Positions 52,954 through 61,693 of a stretch of 64,000 bases of DNA are shown here, in pieces (the first letter of the stretch is position 1; the number at the start of each line of letters is the position of its first letter). This stretch comes from G963663315 sp965231905 (GTDB lineage: Bacteria; Pseudomonadota; Gammaproteobacteria; Arenicellales; Poriferihabitantaceae). The position numbers and the translations under genes were made by a program. The notes beneath the pieces were generated by a model. It saw nothing but the letters and a program-made list of their open reading frames with translations. It was not told where the DNA came from and made no database searches. The stretch is from assembly GCA_965231905.1 (NCBI GenBank), contig CBDDOO010000001.1:496001-560000 (forward strand), written 5' to 3'.

Positions 52954-54099
52954 TTATGGTCCTTCAGTTTTGTATTCACTCGACCAGGGACACATCAGGC
53001 AATAGATATAGGCTTTGACTGCATCTGCCCGATTCTCGCACAACGAGATCTTGATGTGATGGATTCCGCGGATGAGTATCAGCGCCCCGGACCGACAGAT
53101 CAGCGCTTCGGGTTTCGACGGCCACCTGGTCAACGCGGTCAGTTTCTCCGGAACAGCAAGGTCTGACTCGCGCAAGCAGTCCATGAACGTGGTCCATTGG
53201 TACGGACTGTCTATCCAGTAACGCGGATCGTTCGCGATTCTTTTTTTAGCCATGAAACTGACTCCGAGCCTTGCGCCCGGACCATCAGAGGTTATGTCAA
53301 GATGGGCCCCCAGATCGACAAAAGCGTCACGCTCTTCAAAATGCTTTATAGTCAACGATCCGATCACATCGGGTTGTCCGGGCCAACCGGCGCGCTCCAG
53401 AAACGCCAGGATGTCACCAGAATTCCGAAAGCCTGTTACGGCAAGCCGGAGCCCTCTTATCCGTGACGGGAAGGCGCCAAAAGACTCGATTCGCGCGCCA
53501 TTTTCCAGCGCCTGACATACACGCCTGACATGCCGATGTTCTTCGCGGGTCGGGTTCCATCCGACGGCTGCAAAGGTCGCATCCAGCGCGGCGGCAGCGG
53601 CCTGTTGGTCACCGCCGATGATCGGTTCAACGGGCCGCAGAAAGATTCCGGGAGCCGGACTTGTCTCATCCGGCGCCGATTCGACATCGTATTCCAACAT
53701 CATCTTGTGACCAAAGATCTGACGGACGGCAGAGTCGGCGGATTTGGTCTCGTTCAGCAACCAGGTGAGTCCCGCCGCGGGGGCGGTCGCGTCCGGGGAG
53801 CGCCCCTGCCGTTCGAAGAACGCGGCAGACCGGGTTCCGCCGATTACCGAGACGCCGAAGTCTGCCTTCGCTTCGCGTTCACCCAGTGGCAATTCGAATC
53901 CGAACGGGAATGCGGCTACCGTAGAAGGGAGCTCGCGGGCGCGTTCAAGCAGTTTCGTCCATCCTTGTCCGGAAATCAGGGCAGGAGCGATATAGCTTTC
54001 GAGTTGCGAAAGCAGAGCCCCGAAAGAGTCCGCCTCACAGTCCAGTTGATCCTCGGCGGCGGCAAGCTTTTCTTCAATATCTGGCTGCATTTCACGCAA
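52954..54099 (-). CDS. Uncharacterised RiPP-cluster protein
   Basis: 381 residues, not recognised. There is no signal peptide or membrane segment, and the composition is that of a soluble protein. Notable stretches are FPFGFELPLGERE (about 64-76), FLRPVEPIIGGDQQAAAAALDATF (helical, about 150-175), ALENGARIESFGAFPSRIRGLRLAVTGF (about 195-222) and LGAHLDITSDGPGARLGVSFMA (about 265-285). The C-terminus carries two isolated Cys near the end (YCLMCPW). It overlaps the YcaO gene by eight bases and is three bases from the adaptor gene, so it is translated with the cyclodehydratase. A role in substrate handling or peptide modification is possible. Confidence 0.7.
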   Translation of the reverse strand: MREMQPDIEEKLAAAEDQLDCEADSFGALLSQLESYIAPALISGQGWTKLLERARELPSTVAAFPFGFELPLGEREAKADFGVSVIGGTRSAAFFERQGRSPDATAPAAGLTWLLNETKSADSAVRQIFGHKMMLEYDVESAPDETSPAPGIFLRPVEPIIGGDQQAAAAALDATFAAVGWNPTREEHRHVRRVCQALENGARIESFGAFPSRIRGLRLAVTGFRNSGDILAFLERAGWPGQPDVIGSLTIKHFEERDAFVDLGAHLDITSDGPGARLGVSFMAKKRIANDPRYWIDSPYQWTTFMDCLRESDLAVPEKLTALTRWPSKPEALICRSGALILIRGIHHIKISLCENRADAVKAYIYCLMCPWSSEYKTEGP

Positions 54100-56395
54100 T
54101 GACGGGAACCGGGTTCAGGTTTGCCTCTTCTGTGGCACATTCTCTCAAGCCCATTTCTACCGGCACGTCGTAAAGGCGCCCCGGCGCGAAACGTTCCCAG
54201 AAGTGACGCAGGCCGGGCACAATCACACGCGCTACCGGCATGCCGACATCGGGGCGGGTCTGGTCAAGCGCCAGAAATTCCATCCCCCTGGCTTCAATCA
54301 ACGCGCGGCACCATTGTACATCCTCTTTCAGGTCTTGTGTATCCGGAACCGTATAATCCGATCTGTCGCGCATCCGGGTATCCCGCGCTGGCGCCAGATG
54401 GGGATGGTCCGCCAGTTTCCCGTTCTTCCACCACCACAGGCACATCGGATCATCAACCCCGTAGCGGGGATGGGTTTGATCCGGGTGAGGAACCCAGGTC
54501 AGGCACTGATTCATCTCGCACACGGCTCGCAAGACTGCAATATGCGAATCAGTGTGCGCGCCCGCTCCATAGATAATGTCTTCTGTTTCGTGATCAGTTC
54601 GGCGTGACAGGGCGACAAAGGCTGGAATACCGAGATCTGAGGTCAGGTCCAGTACCCACATGTCACGATGATGTTTACTGTAATAGTCGGGAGCGGACGC
54701 CAGGTAATCGTCGCCAAAGCTTTCGAGGTTCACGCCGGGCCGATGCAATCGGTTATACCACCAGATTGCAAAGGCGTCCCGTTCAACCAATTCAAAAAAT
54801 CCCTGCAAAACAGCTTCTTCCAGGGTGTTGCCGGCGGCGCAGCCATTGGAATCAGCCCAAAGCCCCGAGTTCCCGCGTTGTTCCGGGGTGGCTCCATAGA
54901 GCATGAATGTCGGCAACCAGTAATGTTGGTCTTTGGTGAGCGACCATACCGGCGACCAGTCCAGTTCTCTTTCCGGGTCGAACCGGGGCGGGACGATATT
55001 GTAAGGGTGACCGCGGGAGTTGATTTCCTGCGCATGGTCCAGTTGCCAGTCACTGAACAACTGGACATCGTTCGGGTGGATTGCCTGTCCGTTTCCGGTC
55101 ACAGGAAAATCCACCAAACGCTTTCGGCGTCGAATCTCGTCGCCATGGAAGGCCCCGGAATAACGTTCAATCGCCTCGCACAGGGCGCTCACTTCGGATT
55201 GTTCCGCCGTGCTGCCCTTGCCCGCGCTCTTGCTTCGCAAACTGCGTCGCAACGAGCTCAGGCTCCTGATTCGCAATGCGAGATTGCTCCCGGCCCAGTG
55301 AACATGCAGCCAGGGGTCAGTCTCGGGAGTCGTTCTGGCAACCCATGTGACGATTCCACTCACCGGGCTGACCAGATGCCGGTATCGGGCAAGGGTCTGC
55401 GCCGGTGGCAATGCGCGTACCCCGCCACTGTTGTGAAACCCCTTCGGACTCGGTTGTAATCGTACCGGAAGCGCCGGTCGATCCGCGTTGCGGAGCGCCG
55501 CGTCTCCACAGGCCGCGCACTGTGGCCGACGCATGACCGTATGATATTCGCTTTTCAACCGAATGACATCCAGTGAAATCACCTGTTCATGGAGCGCCGC
55601 CGCATCCTTCAGGACCAGCCACCTGGTGATCTCGACGGCCATGATTCCGTAGACAATATCCAGAACCGCGGGCTCAGCCACGTTGGGGCGAAAAGCCGCC
55701 GCCTCACCGGAATGGTTTCGCAGAAAGGAATGGATCTCCTGATGATTTCGCAAACGGTGGCAGAGACAGGCCTGGCACGGGCCTTTCTCCGCGGGCCGAA
55801 AGACCGGGCCGAAAAGGGGTTGCATTCCCCTGGGTTGAATCAGAATCCAGGGCATACCGGAGTCAAGATGGCGCCGATTGACGGTATCATACTGTTCGTC
55901 CAGATAGTCGGCACAGACGAAGACGGACAAGGTCGGCCGCTCAGAACCGACGGCGACACCCAGGGTTTCAAGCCATCTGGCGAGGCGGCCGTCGTCACCA
56001 TGAATCGCCACCTTCACCGTCCTCAACCGTTCCTCGACCCGGCGGGGGGATGCGCCTGACGAAGACCAGAATGCCGCCTTGCCCGGTTCCATCTTATAGT
56101 CGCCTGAAACGATGTATCCCCTGTCCGCCAGAGAAACCAAAGCCGCCCGCACATCGTCTTTCGGATACATTCCATCAAGAGTATGGATGATACTGTCTTG
56201 CGAGCGGCAACCATCCAGCAGTGGCAGGAGGTCTCCGTATAGCTGTCCGTGGAGCAGTGTGTTGAACGTTTCGGAGACCAGAAGCGTCTGTCCGTCTCCG
56301 ATCAGGCGGAACTCAAGGTGTGGTGTAAGAATCGGGCGTTCCGGCTGACTGCAATCGGCTGCAACAAGTGTCTTCAAACGCTCGCGCTCATCCAT
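54092..56395 (-). CDS. Fused E1-like/YcaO azoline cyclodehydratase
   Basis: 767 residues. The N-terminal third (about 20-330) is ocin-ThiF/E1-like with zinc-type Cys pairs CQAC (207/210) and CAAC (293/296) and a leader-binding-like start (LEFRLIGDGQTLLV). The C-terminal YcaO domain (about 340-767) has the nucleotide-site segments STAEQSEVSALCEAIERYSG and NGCAAGNTLEEAVLQGFFELVERDAFAIWW. It ends in NLNPVPVIA, close to the Pro-rich tail of azoline-forming YcaO proteins. It should phosphorylate the backbone and cyclise Cys residues of the precursor to thiazolines. No separate flavin dehydrogenase is present. Overlaps genes on both sides by eight bases. Confidence 0.93.
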   Translation of the reverse strand: MDERERLKTLVAADCSQPERPILTPHLEFRLIGDGQTLLVSETFNTLLHGQLYGDLLPLLDGCRSQDSIIHTLDGMYPKDDVRAALVSLADRGYIVSGDYKMEPGKAAFWSSSGASPRRVEERLRTVKVAIHGDDGRLARWLETLGVAVGSERPTLSVFVCADYLDEQYDTVNRRHLDSGMPWILIQPRGMQPLFGPVFRPAEKGPCQACLCHRLRNHQEIHSFLRNHSGEAAAFRPNVAEPAVLDIVYGIMAVEITRWLVLKDAAALHEQVISLDVIRLKSEYHTVMRRPQCAACGDAALRNADRPALPVRLQPSPKGFHNSGGVRALPPAQTLARYRHLVSPVSGIVTWVARTTPETDPWLHVHWAGSNLALRIRSLSSLRRSLRSKSAGKGSTAEQSEVSALCEAIERYSGAFHGDEIRRRKRLVDFPVTGNGQAIHPNDVQLFSDWQLDHAQEINSRGHPYNIVPPRFDPERELDWSPVWSLTKDQHYWLPTFMLYGATPEQRGNSGLWADSNGCAAGNTLEEAVLQGFFELVERDAFAIWWYNRLHRPGVNLESFGDDYLASAPDYYSKHHRDMWVLDLTSDLGIPAFVALSRRTDHETEDIIYGAGAHTDSHIAVLRAVCEMNQCLTWVPHPDQTHPRYGVDDPMCLWWWKNGKLADHPHLAPARDTRMRDRSDYTVPDTQDLKEDVQWCRALIEARGMEFLALDQTRPDVGMPVARVIVPGLRHFWERFAPGRLYDVPVEMGLRECATEEANLNPVPVIA

Positions 56396-58397
56396 TTTCC
56401 TGCGCGGTTGTGGTCTCTTTGCCTGAATCGGCGGTCAGCCGGTCATTCCGGGTAGCGTCATGGATTAGAATATCATGCCATATCTGGTCAAAACGCTGAT
56501 CAATTCCGGGGGCGCCGCTGGTAAAAATGCACCGCGCCGAGGGCAGTTCACCGGTCGAAATGTACTGCGGCAGGTCGGTAAGCGCGTACACGGCATGATC
56601 TTTTTTGTCTTTGGCAAGCGGGTCGAACAACAGATTGGAGCTGGTTAATTTGCCGAGTGCGTCATAGAAACGGGAGCACAGGGTTTTGTGGTCAGCGGCC
56701 GGACTGCCTTCGTAAACGAACAGAACCTCCAGTGAAGCGCGAAGCGTGATTTCCCGGTTGACCAGGTCACCGAGGGCGATCGCGGCTATGCCGCCCTGAT
56801 TCGGCTGATATTCGTCTGACTGCCAGTGACGGTCTGCGGCATCTTCGACGGCAGCTTGAAGAACCGAAGTGATGGAGGCTTCGGCGACATTGGCCAGCGC
56901 AATCCCGGCTTCGTCCGGCGACAGATTGCCGCGCAATGCGTGCATACTGATCTGGAACACTTTGCCGTTTGACCAGTTGCGCACGGTCTCGGCGGCGTCC
57001 ATGGCGTCCTGTACCGGAATTTCGGCGATCTGCTCTTTCATTTTTGCAACGTCGAATTCGTGCGTCCAGTAGACACGCGCCAGGCCGCGGCGGGCCAGCA
57101 TTTCAAATTCCGGGTCTGCGACTCCATCCGGAATCCGGAGATTGGTAAATTCCGGGTCTTTCAGGTTGTCCAGCAGTTCCGGATTCTGTTCGATGGCGCT
57201 GACGAGATGAGGCGCCGCGTCGTAAATTTCGACGATTGCATCGAACGCTTCCGGGCGCGCTTCCGAAACCGGGCTGTCGTAAGCGCTCCAGTCCTTGATT
57301 CCCGGATAGAAGCGCTCGCGCCATTGATCAACCAGTGGGTCCATCGTCTCAAACCAGCGCTTTGGGCGCAGAGCCAGAGCGAACATGGCGCCGTAGCTTC
57401 CCGGTAGTTGAGGCGATTCATCCGCTCCGTGATGTTGCAGCAACGGGTAGCGTCGGCCGGCCGAGACATGGTGGTCGGGATGACGCTGCATATTGAAAAA
57501 CATCCAGTTGCTGAACTTGTAATCGGCGCTCCACGAATGCCGGAGTTGGGCCCTTTCAAACCGGCCATTGGGCAGATGGACCCGGCGCAGGCCGTAATGC
57601 TGGAGGTAGTTGCTGATTTTCATCGAGAGGACGATTCCGAGACACAGGGTCATGAAGATCAGGACCGACCACCACCCGCCTGTCCAGTAGACGAACGTGT
57701 ACCAGGCAGCGGTTTCAGCGCCGTAGAGCCAGAAAGGATTGCTGAAGCGCCAGATTGGCAGTTGACGATTCGCCATCCGTTTACGGGACACCTCCCAGGC
57801 GCCGAGAAAATTGCTGGCCAGTTCACGGGGGAAATACCGCCAGAAGCTCTGTCCCTTAGGCGCCGAGCCGACATCTTTGGGGGTGCCGACCCAGACGTGG
57901 TGAATATGAAAATGCTCTGTAGCATAGTGCGGATACGAAACGGAGGAGAGCAGGAAGACGCCAATGTGCCGCTCCCATGCCGCGCGTCGATGGATCAGTT
58001 CGTGCCCGACAATAAATACCCCCTGGCCTTCCACCGCCAGCGCAATAGCCAGCAGGGCGCCTTCCCAGACGGCCAGATGTCCAACGATGAAAATTTGCCA
58101 GAGTGTGAATACGAATGTGACTGGCCAGAGTAACGCCCATAACCAGACAGGCAGGTTATACCAGATCAGGCGGCGTTCGGGTGTTGTTTTCGGGTCCGCG
58201 TTACGCCCGTCGGCGCCGAATGCAAGGTCCAGCGGACCTACGCTCCAGAAAAAGATGAACGGGCCCGCGATCCACCAGCCACCGTATATTGCGGCAGCGA
58301 AAATCAGTGGGAAGACCGCAATGGGTAAAAAATGCGGGAGCGCGTTCCGTAGCGACAGCGAAATCATTCTATCCGTTGAAATTGTTGCTGCAACCAT
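56388..58397 (-). CDS. AlkB-type membrane di-iron monooxygenase fused to a GlnE-like domain
   Basis: 669 residues. The N-terminal half (about 1-390) matches alkane-monooxygenase/desaturase proteins: membrane helices and His boxes HELIHRR (132-138), EHFHIHHVW (161-169), LQHYG (265-269) and QRHPDHH (304-310). The C-terminal part (about 440-640) resembles glutamine-synthetase adenylyltransferase: VAEASITSVLQAAVEDAADRH, IAAIALGDLVNREITLRASLEVLFVYE and a YALTDLPQYISTGELPSA segment. The second half lacks an obvious catalytic Asp pair (the GlnE GSDxD-like site reads ASLEV), so it may be a non-catalytic adaptor. Overlap with the YcaO gene ties it to the peptide pathway. Confidence 0.82.
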   Translation of the reverse strand: MVAATISTDRMISLSLRNALPHFLPIAVFPLIFAAAIYGGWWIAGPFIFFWSVGPLDLAFGADGRNADPKTTPERRLIWYNLPVWLWALLWPVTFVFTLWQIFIVGHLAVWEGALLAIALAVEGQGVFIVGHELIHRRAAWERHIGVFLLSSVSYPHYATEHFHIHHVWVGTPKDVGSAPKGQSFWRYFPRELASNFLGAWEVSRKRMANRQLPIWRFSNPFWLYGAETAAWYTFVYWTGGWWSVLIFMTLCLGIVLSMKISNYLQHYGLRRVHLPNGRFERAQLRHSWSADYKFSNWMFFNMQRHPDHHVSAGRRYPLLQHHGADESPQLPGSYGAMFALALRPKRWFETMDPLVDQWRERFYPGIKDWSAYDSPVSEARPEAFDAIVEIYDAAPHLVSAIEQNPELLDNLKDPEFTNLRIPDGVADPEFEMLARRGLARVYWTHEFDVAKMKEQIAEIPVQDAMDAAETVRNWSNGKVFQISMHALRGNLSPDEAGIALANVAEASITSVLQAAVEDAADRHWQSDEYQPNQGGIAAIALGDLVNREITLRASLEVLFVYEGSPAADHKTLCSRFYDALGKLTSSNLLFDPLAKDKKDHAVYALTDLPQYISTGELPSARCIFTSGAPGIDQRFDQIWHDILIHDATRNDRLTADSGKETTTAQENG

Positions 58398-58435
58398 AAT
58401 CAGATTCTCTTCGTATCACCAAAAGGCAGGCTAGA

Positions 58436-60724
58436 TTATCCATCATGGTCCCGCCCCCTGGCAACCGTAGCGCCCAACCGGTCAACAGCGATCAGCAGGG
58501 GGGGAAGGAGCAGGAAATCAAAGACCAGAGCGAATCCGATGATCAACGCAGTGAGCAGACCGACCTGGGCTGTAGGGATAAACGGGGAGAACAGCAAGAT
58601 CAGAAATCCCGCCACCAGTACGACTGTGGTCGTAAAGACCGCCCGCCCGACGGTCTGAAAAGCCCGGGACACGGCTTGTTCGGGGGTATGGCCGAATTCA
58701 CGCCGCGCACGCTGGTATTTGCTGATGAAATGTACCGTGTCGTCTACCACGATCCCGAGCGTCATGGCTATGACTACAGACAACGAAGCCCCGATTTCTC
58801 CTACCGTCAACCCCCAGACACCGAACCCGACCACGGCGGGGACAAAATTGGGCGCCAGACTCACGAGGCCCATACGGAACGACCGGAAAGCCGCCAGAAG
58901 AACAACGGAAATGCCGAAGAGTATGACCACGGTTCCGAGCAACATCGACTTTATGCTGCGCTGGCCTATGTGCGCGAACAGCAGCGCAGGTCCCGAGCCA
59001 TCGGCCCGGACAATGTATGTCGTGTTGTTGCCCAGCCATTCCTCCGCGCGCCGGTTCAGCGTCAGCACATCCTTTGAAGAGAGGGTTCCGGCGGTCACGG
59101 TCATACGGGTGGACGACTTGTCGATACTGATCTGGTTGTTCAGATTCAGGCCGAAGGGAAGCGAGAGTTCGTAAAGCAACAGATATTGTGACGCGAGATC
59201 ATGGCTTTCGGGGAGCCGGTAAGCATTCGGGTCATCTCCGTGCATACTCTTGTTGATCTGCCGGAATGTGTCGGTAATGACCGCGACATGTCGTACTTCA
59301 GGCTGCATTCGATACCATCCGGCAAAGGCGGACACGTCTTCCAGAAACGCGGGGTCGGCTATGCTCCCTTGCGAAACAAGGGAGTATTCAAGCGTGGTAT
59401 TCCCGCCCAGGCGTTGATCCAGAAAATCGATATCCTGTCGAAATTCGGTGCTTTCATCAAAAAAGTGCACCAGAACATCGTTTAATTCGTTACGCGGAAT
59501 GACTGCCGCAAACGCGAATACGACGACCATTGAGCCGAACAGCAGGGCCTTCCGGTATCGTATGACGCACTCCGCGATCATGCCCATCAGCGGGTCGCGG
59601 TCCTGCACGGTTGCCGGTACGCGCATTGGCAGCAGCGAGAGCAGCGCTGGCAGGAATGTGACTGAAAGGATGAACGAAGCCACGATACCGAATGCAACGA
59701 AGGAGCCGAGATGGCGGTGTGGAGGCGCCTCCGCAAAATTCAGCGCAAGAAAACCGAGTGTCGTGGTCAGGCTGGCAAGAAAGACCGGAAACAGGTTGAC
59801 CCGGATGGATTCCCTGATTGCCGTATGCTTCGAATCTCCGGCCTGCAGACGTTGTTGCAGGGTAACCAGCAGGTGTACGCTATTGGCTACAACAATCATC
59901 AGCACGATCGTGGGAGCCGGCGCCACAGGTGGAGAAAACGGCAGCCCGGCCCAACCGCCCAGCCCCAGCGATACGACGACAGATAAAATCATGACGAACC
60001 CGGTTCCCAGCACACCCGCCAGCTTTCGGATCAGAACTACAAGGACCAGCGCCATGACTGCCAGGCTTGCCGGCAGGAATATCTTTTGACTGGTTATGGC
60101 CGCTTCCGCAAAAACGTGGTTGATCATCACCGTCCCGCTTACACGAAGATCAATGCCGGGGAACCTGTTTTCCGTCTCGGTGGCGAGACCGCGCGCAAAT
60201 TCCGCAATCCCTGAAATCGTAATCGTCTCGTCTTCTTCCGGCAAAGCCACGGTAACCAGGACAGCGCTGACTCCGCCATCGCTGGCCAGTAGTCTTCCGG
60301 CAAGCCTGGGATCAGCCAGGGCGGTCGCGCGTATCTGTAAACGTTCCCGCTCACTGTCCAGGGTCGCCGGATCCACAAGGTTGCGGACGATCAGATCGTC
60401 GCCGTTCGCAATCGTATGCTGGAAGTTTGTGATGGAGTCAACCCGCGTCGAATATGGAGTCTGCCATGCCTGTTCGGTGAGCCACACCGTGGCCATCAGA
60501 GCTTGTTCGGACAGGGCGTCGCCATTGTCCGGGGCGATCACGAAAAGCACACTGTCACTCTTGCCGTAGGCGCTTTCGAGAGATTCCAGCGCCAGGAGTT
60601 GGGGATTATCCTGATCGAAGAAAATGCGGTAATTCGTGGAAAGTGTAAGGAACCGGGCGCCAGAAGCCGCCACCCCAACCGCGATCAGGGCGCCGACAAT
60701 GACAAGCCAGCGACTGGCAACCAC
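58436..60724 (-). CDS. RND/MMPL-family transporter (HAE3-like)
   Basis: 762 residues from GTG 60724. Twelve-helix pattern in two repeats, with large periplasmic loops after the first helix of each half. APAPTIVLMIVVANSVHLLVTL (about 265-285) and TLGIVVDDTVHFISKYQRA (about 660-680) are the helix-4 type signatures. Such proteins move lipids, hopanoids or amphiphiles by proton motive force. In-frame sequence upstream of the GTG (LIDKAGNNIRSFEFRFAEW) also looks like family N-terminus, so the true start may be a rare CTG at 60781 or another codon. It is the first gene after the precursor. Confidence 0.87.
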   Translation of the reverse strand: MVASRWLVIVGALIAVGVAASGARFLTLSTNYRIFFDQDNPQLLALESLESAYGKSDSVLFVIAPDNGDALSEQALMATVWLTEQAWQTPYSTRVDSITNFQHTIANGDDLIVRNLVDPATLDSERERLQIRATALADPRLAGRLLASDGGVSAVLVTVALPEEDETITISGIAEFARGLATETENRFPGIDLRVSGTVMINHVFAEAAITSQKIFLPASLAVMALVLVVLIRKLAGVLGTGFVMILSVVVSLGLGGWAGLPFSPPVAPAPTIVLMIVVANSVHLLVTLQQRLQAGDSKHTAIRESIRVNLFPVFLASLTTTLGFLALNFAEAPPHRHLGSFVAFGIVASFILSVTFLPALLSLLPMRVPATVQDRDPLMGMIAECVIRYRKALLFGSMVVVFAFAAVIPRNELNDVLVHFFDESTEFRQDIDFLDQRLGGNTTLEYSLVSQGSIADPAFLEDVSAFAGWYRMQPEVRHVAVITDTFRQINKSMHGDDPNAYRLPESHDLASQYLLLYELSLPFGLNLNNQISIDKSSTRMTVTAGTLSSKDVLTLNRRAEEWLGNNTTYIVRADGSGPALLFAHIGQRSIKSMLLGTVVILFGISVVLLAAFRSFRMGLVSLAPNFVPAVVGFGVWGLTVGEIGASLSVVIAMTLGIVVDDTVHFISKYQRARREFGHTPEQAVSRAFQTVGRAVFTTTVVLVAGFLILLFSPFIPTAQVGLLTALIIGFALVFDFLLLPPLLIAVDRLGATVARGRDHDG

Positions 60725-60806
60725 CCACTCCGCGAATCGGAATTCAAAGGAGCGGATGTTATTGCCGGCCTTGTCTATCAGTGTACAGAGGGCGGTATCG
60801 CCGCGC

Positions 60807-61064
60807 TCAGAGGCCGCAACAGCAAAGGCCGGCGGAGATTGCTTCGAGTTGTTCCTCAGTCAGCTCGGTACTGGGTGGCAACGAAAGATGTAAGTTTTGC
60901 AGATCACTATCATGTACCTGTATCTGTATGCTGTCAGGAATCTCGATACCGAATTCCTGATGGATGATGTTTTTGGGGTCTGCAATCAATTGTCTGCGAA
61001 ATTCAGCGTCTTGTACTGATTTCTCGACCAGCTGTGATTGTATCTCTTGTGCGAATGCGACCAT
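60807..61064 (-). CDS. NHLP-leader RiPP precursor peptide with hexapeptide core LCCCGL
   Basis: 85 residues from ATG 61064 with AGGAGAG seven bases upstream. The leader (1-79) is nitrile-hydratase-alpha-like: LVEKSVQDAEFRRQLIADPK, FGIEIPDSIQIQV, LHLSLPPSTELTEEQLEAI, ending SAG. Cleavage after Ala-Gly would release only LCCCGL. Three adjacent Cys are ideal cyclodehydration sites for the YcaO enzyme, and the C39 exporter provides the matching protease. It heads a nine-gene minus-strand cluster. The short core is unusual, since proteusin-type cores are mostly much longer. A second precursor was not seen. Confidence 0.92.
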   Translation of the reverse strand: MVAFAQEIQSQLVEKSVQDAEFRRQLIADPKNIIHQEFGIEIPDSIQIQVHDSDLQNLHLSLPPSTELTEEQLEAISAGLCCCGL

Positions 61065-61070
61065 TATCAA

Positions 61071-61337
61071 CTCTCCTGATTTTCGTGTGAGTAAATAAAA
61101 TTACGAAGAATGTTTCAAAAAACCTCGTTTCGTGCAACTAACTATGAACTATCAAACCGCAGGAAAACCATACTCATTTTAGCTCATAATGTGAATGCTA
61201 TCACAGTTTTGCTTTGTGTGCATAGAGTCTGCTCACCATGAAAAGTTGATGTTTGATTTCATGTTATCCGGGTTAGAATAAGCTATTGTGTAGTATGATA
61301 TTTACAAAAATCAACAGGGTAAAACCGGGGGAACAAA
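61071..61337. other. Divergent intergenic region between RiPP precursor and PII gene
   Basis: About 267 AT-rich bases. It must hold the promoter of the RiPP cluster (minus) and that of glnB/glnK (plus). I find no clear sigma-54 box (GG-N10-GC) before the PII gene and no obvious operator or hairpin. Nothing else is seen. Confidence 0.5.
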
Positions 61338-61676
61338 ATGAAACTGATCACTGCAATAATCAAGCCATTCAAACTTGATGAAGTCAGGGATGCCCTGTCC
61401 GAGGTCGGTGTGCAGGGCATGACCGTGACCGAGCTCAAGGGGTTCGGAAGACAAAAGGGGCATACCGAATTATACCGGGGGGCAGAATATATTGTGGATT
61501 TTGTGCCGAAGGTGAAACTGGAAGTGGCAGTGGAGGATTCGATAGAGGACAAGGTGGTTGAGGCCATTGTCGGGGCCGCGCAAACCGGGAAGCTCGGAGA
61601 CGGCAAGATTTTTGTTTATAACCTGGACAAGGCGGTCCGGATTCGCACCGGGGAGTTGAATGTAGATGCTTTGTAG
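61338..61676 (+). CDS. glnB: Nitrogen regulatory protein P-II
   Basis: 112 residues, exact family length. MKLITAIIKPFKLDEVRDAL, TVTELKGFGRQKGHTELYRGAEY with uridylylation Tyr51, and the C-terminal signature GKIFVYNLDKAVRIRTGE are all present. The trimer senses ATP/ADP and 2-oxoglutarate and controls GlnE, NtrB or AmtB. No amtB follows, which favours GlnB over GlnK, but the two cannot be told apart securely. The neighbouring RiPP cluster contains a GlnE-like domain, probably coincidence. Confidence 0.94.
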   Translation: MKLITAIIKPFKLDEVRDALSEVGVQGMTVTELKGFGRQKGHTELYRGAEYIVDFVPKVKLEVAVEDSIEDKVVEAIVGAAQTGKLGDGKIFVYNLDKAVRIRTGELNVDAL

Positions 61677-61693
61677 GCTAAGGATATTCTGAT

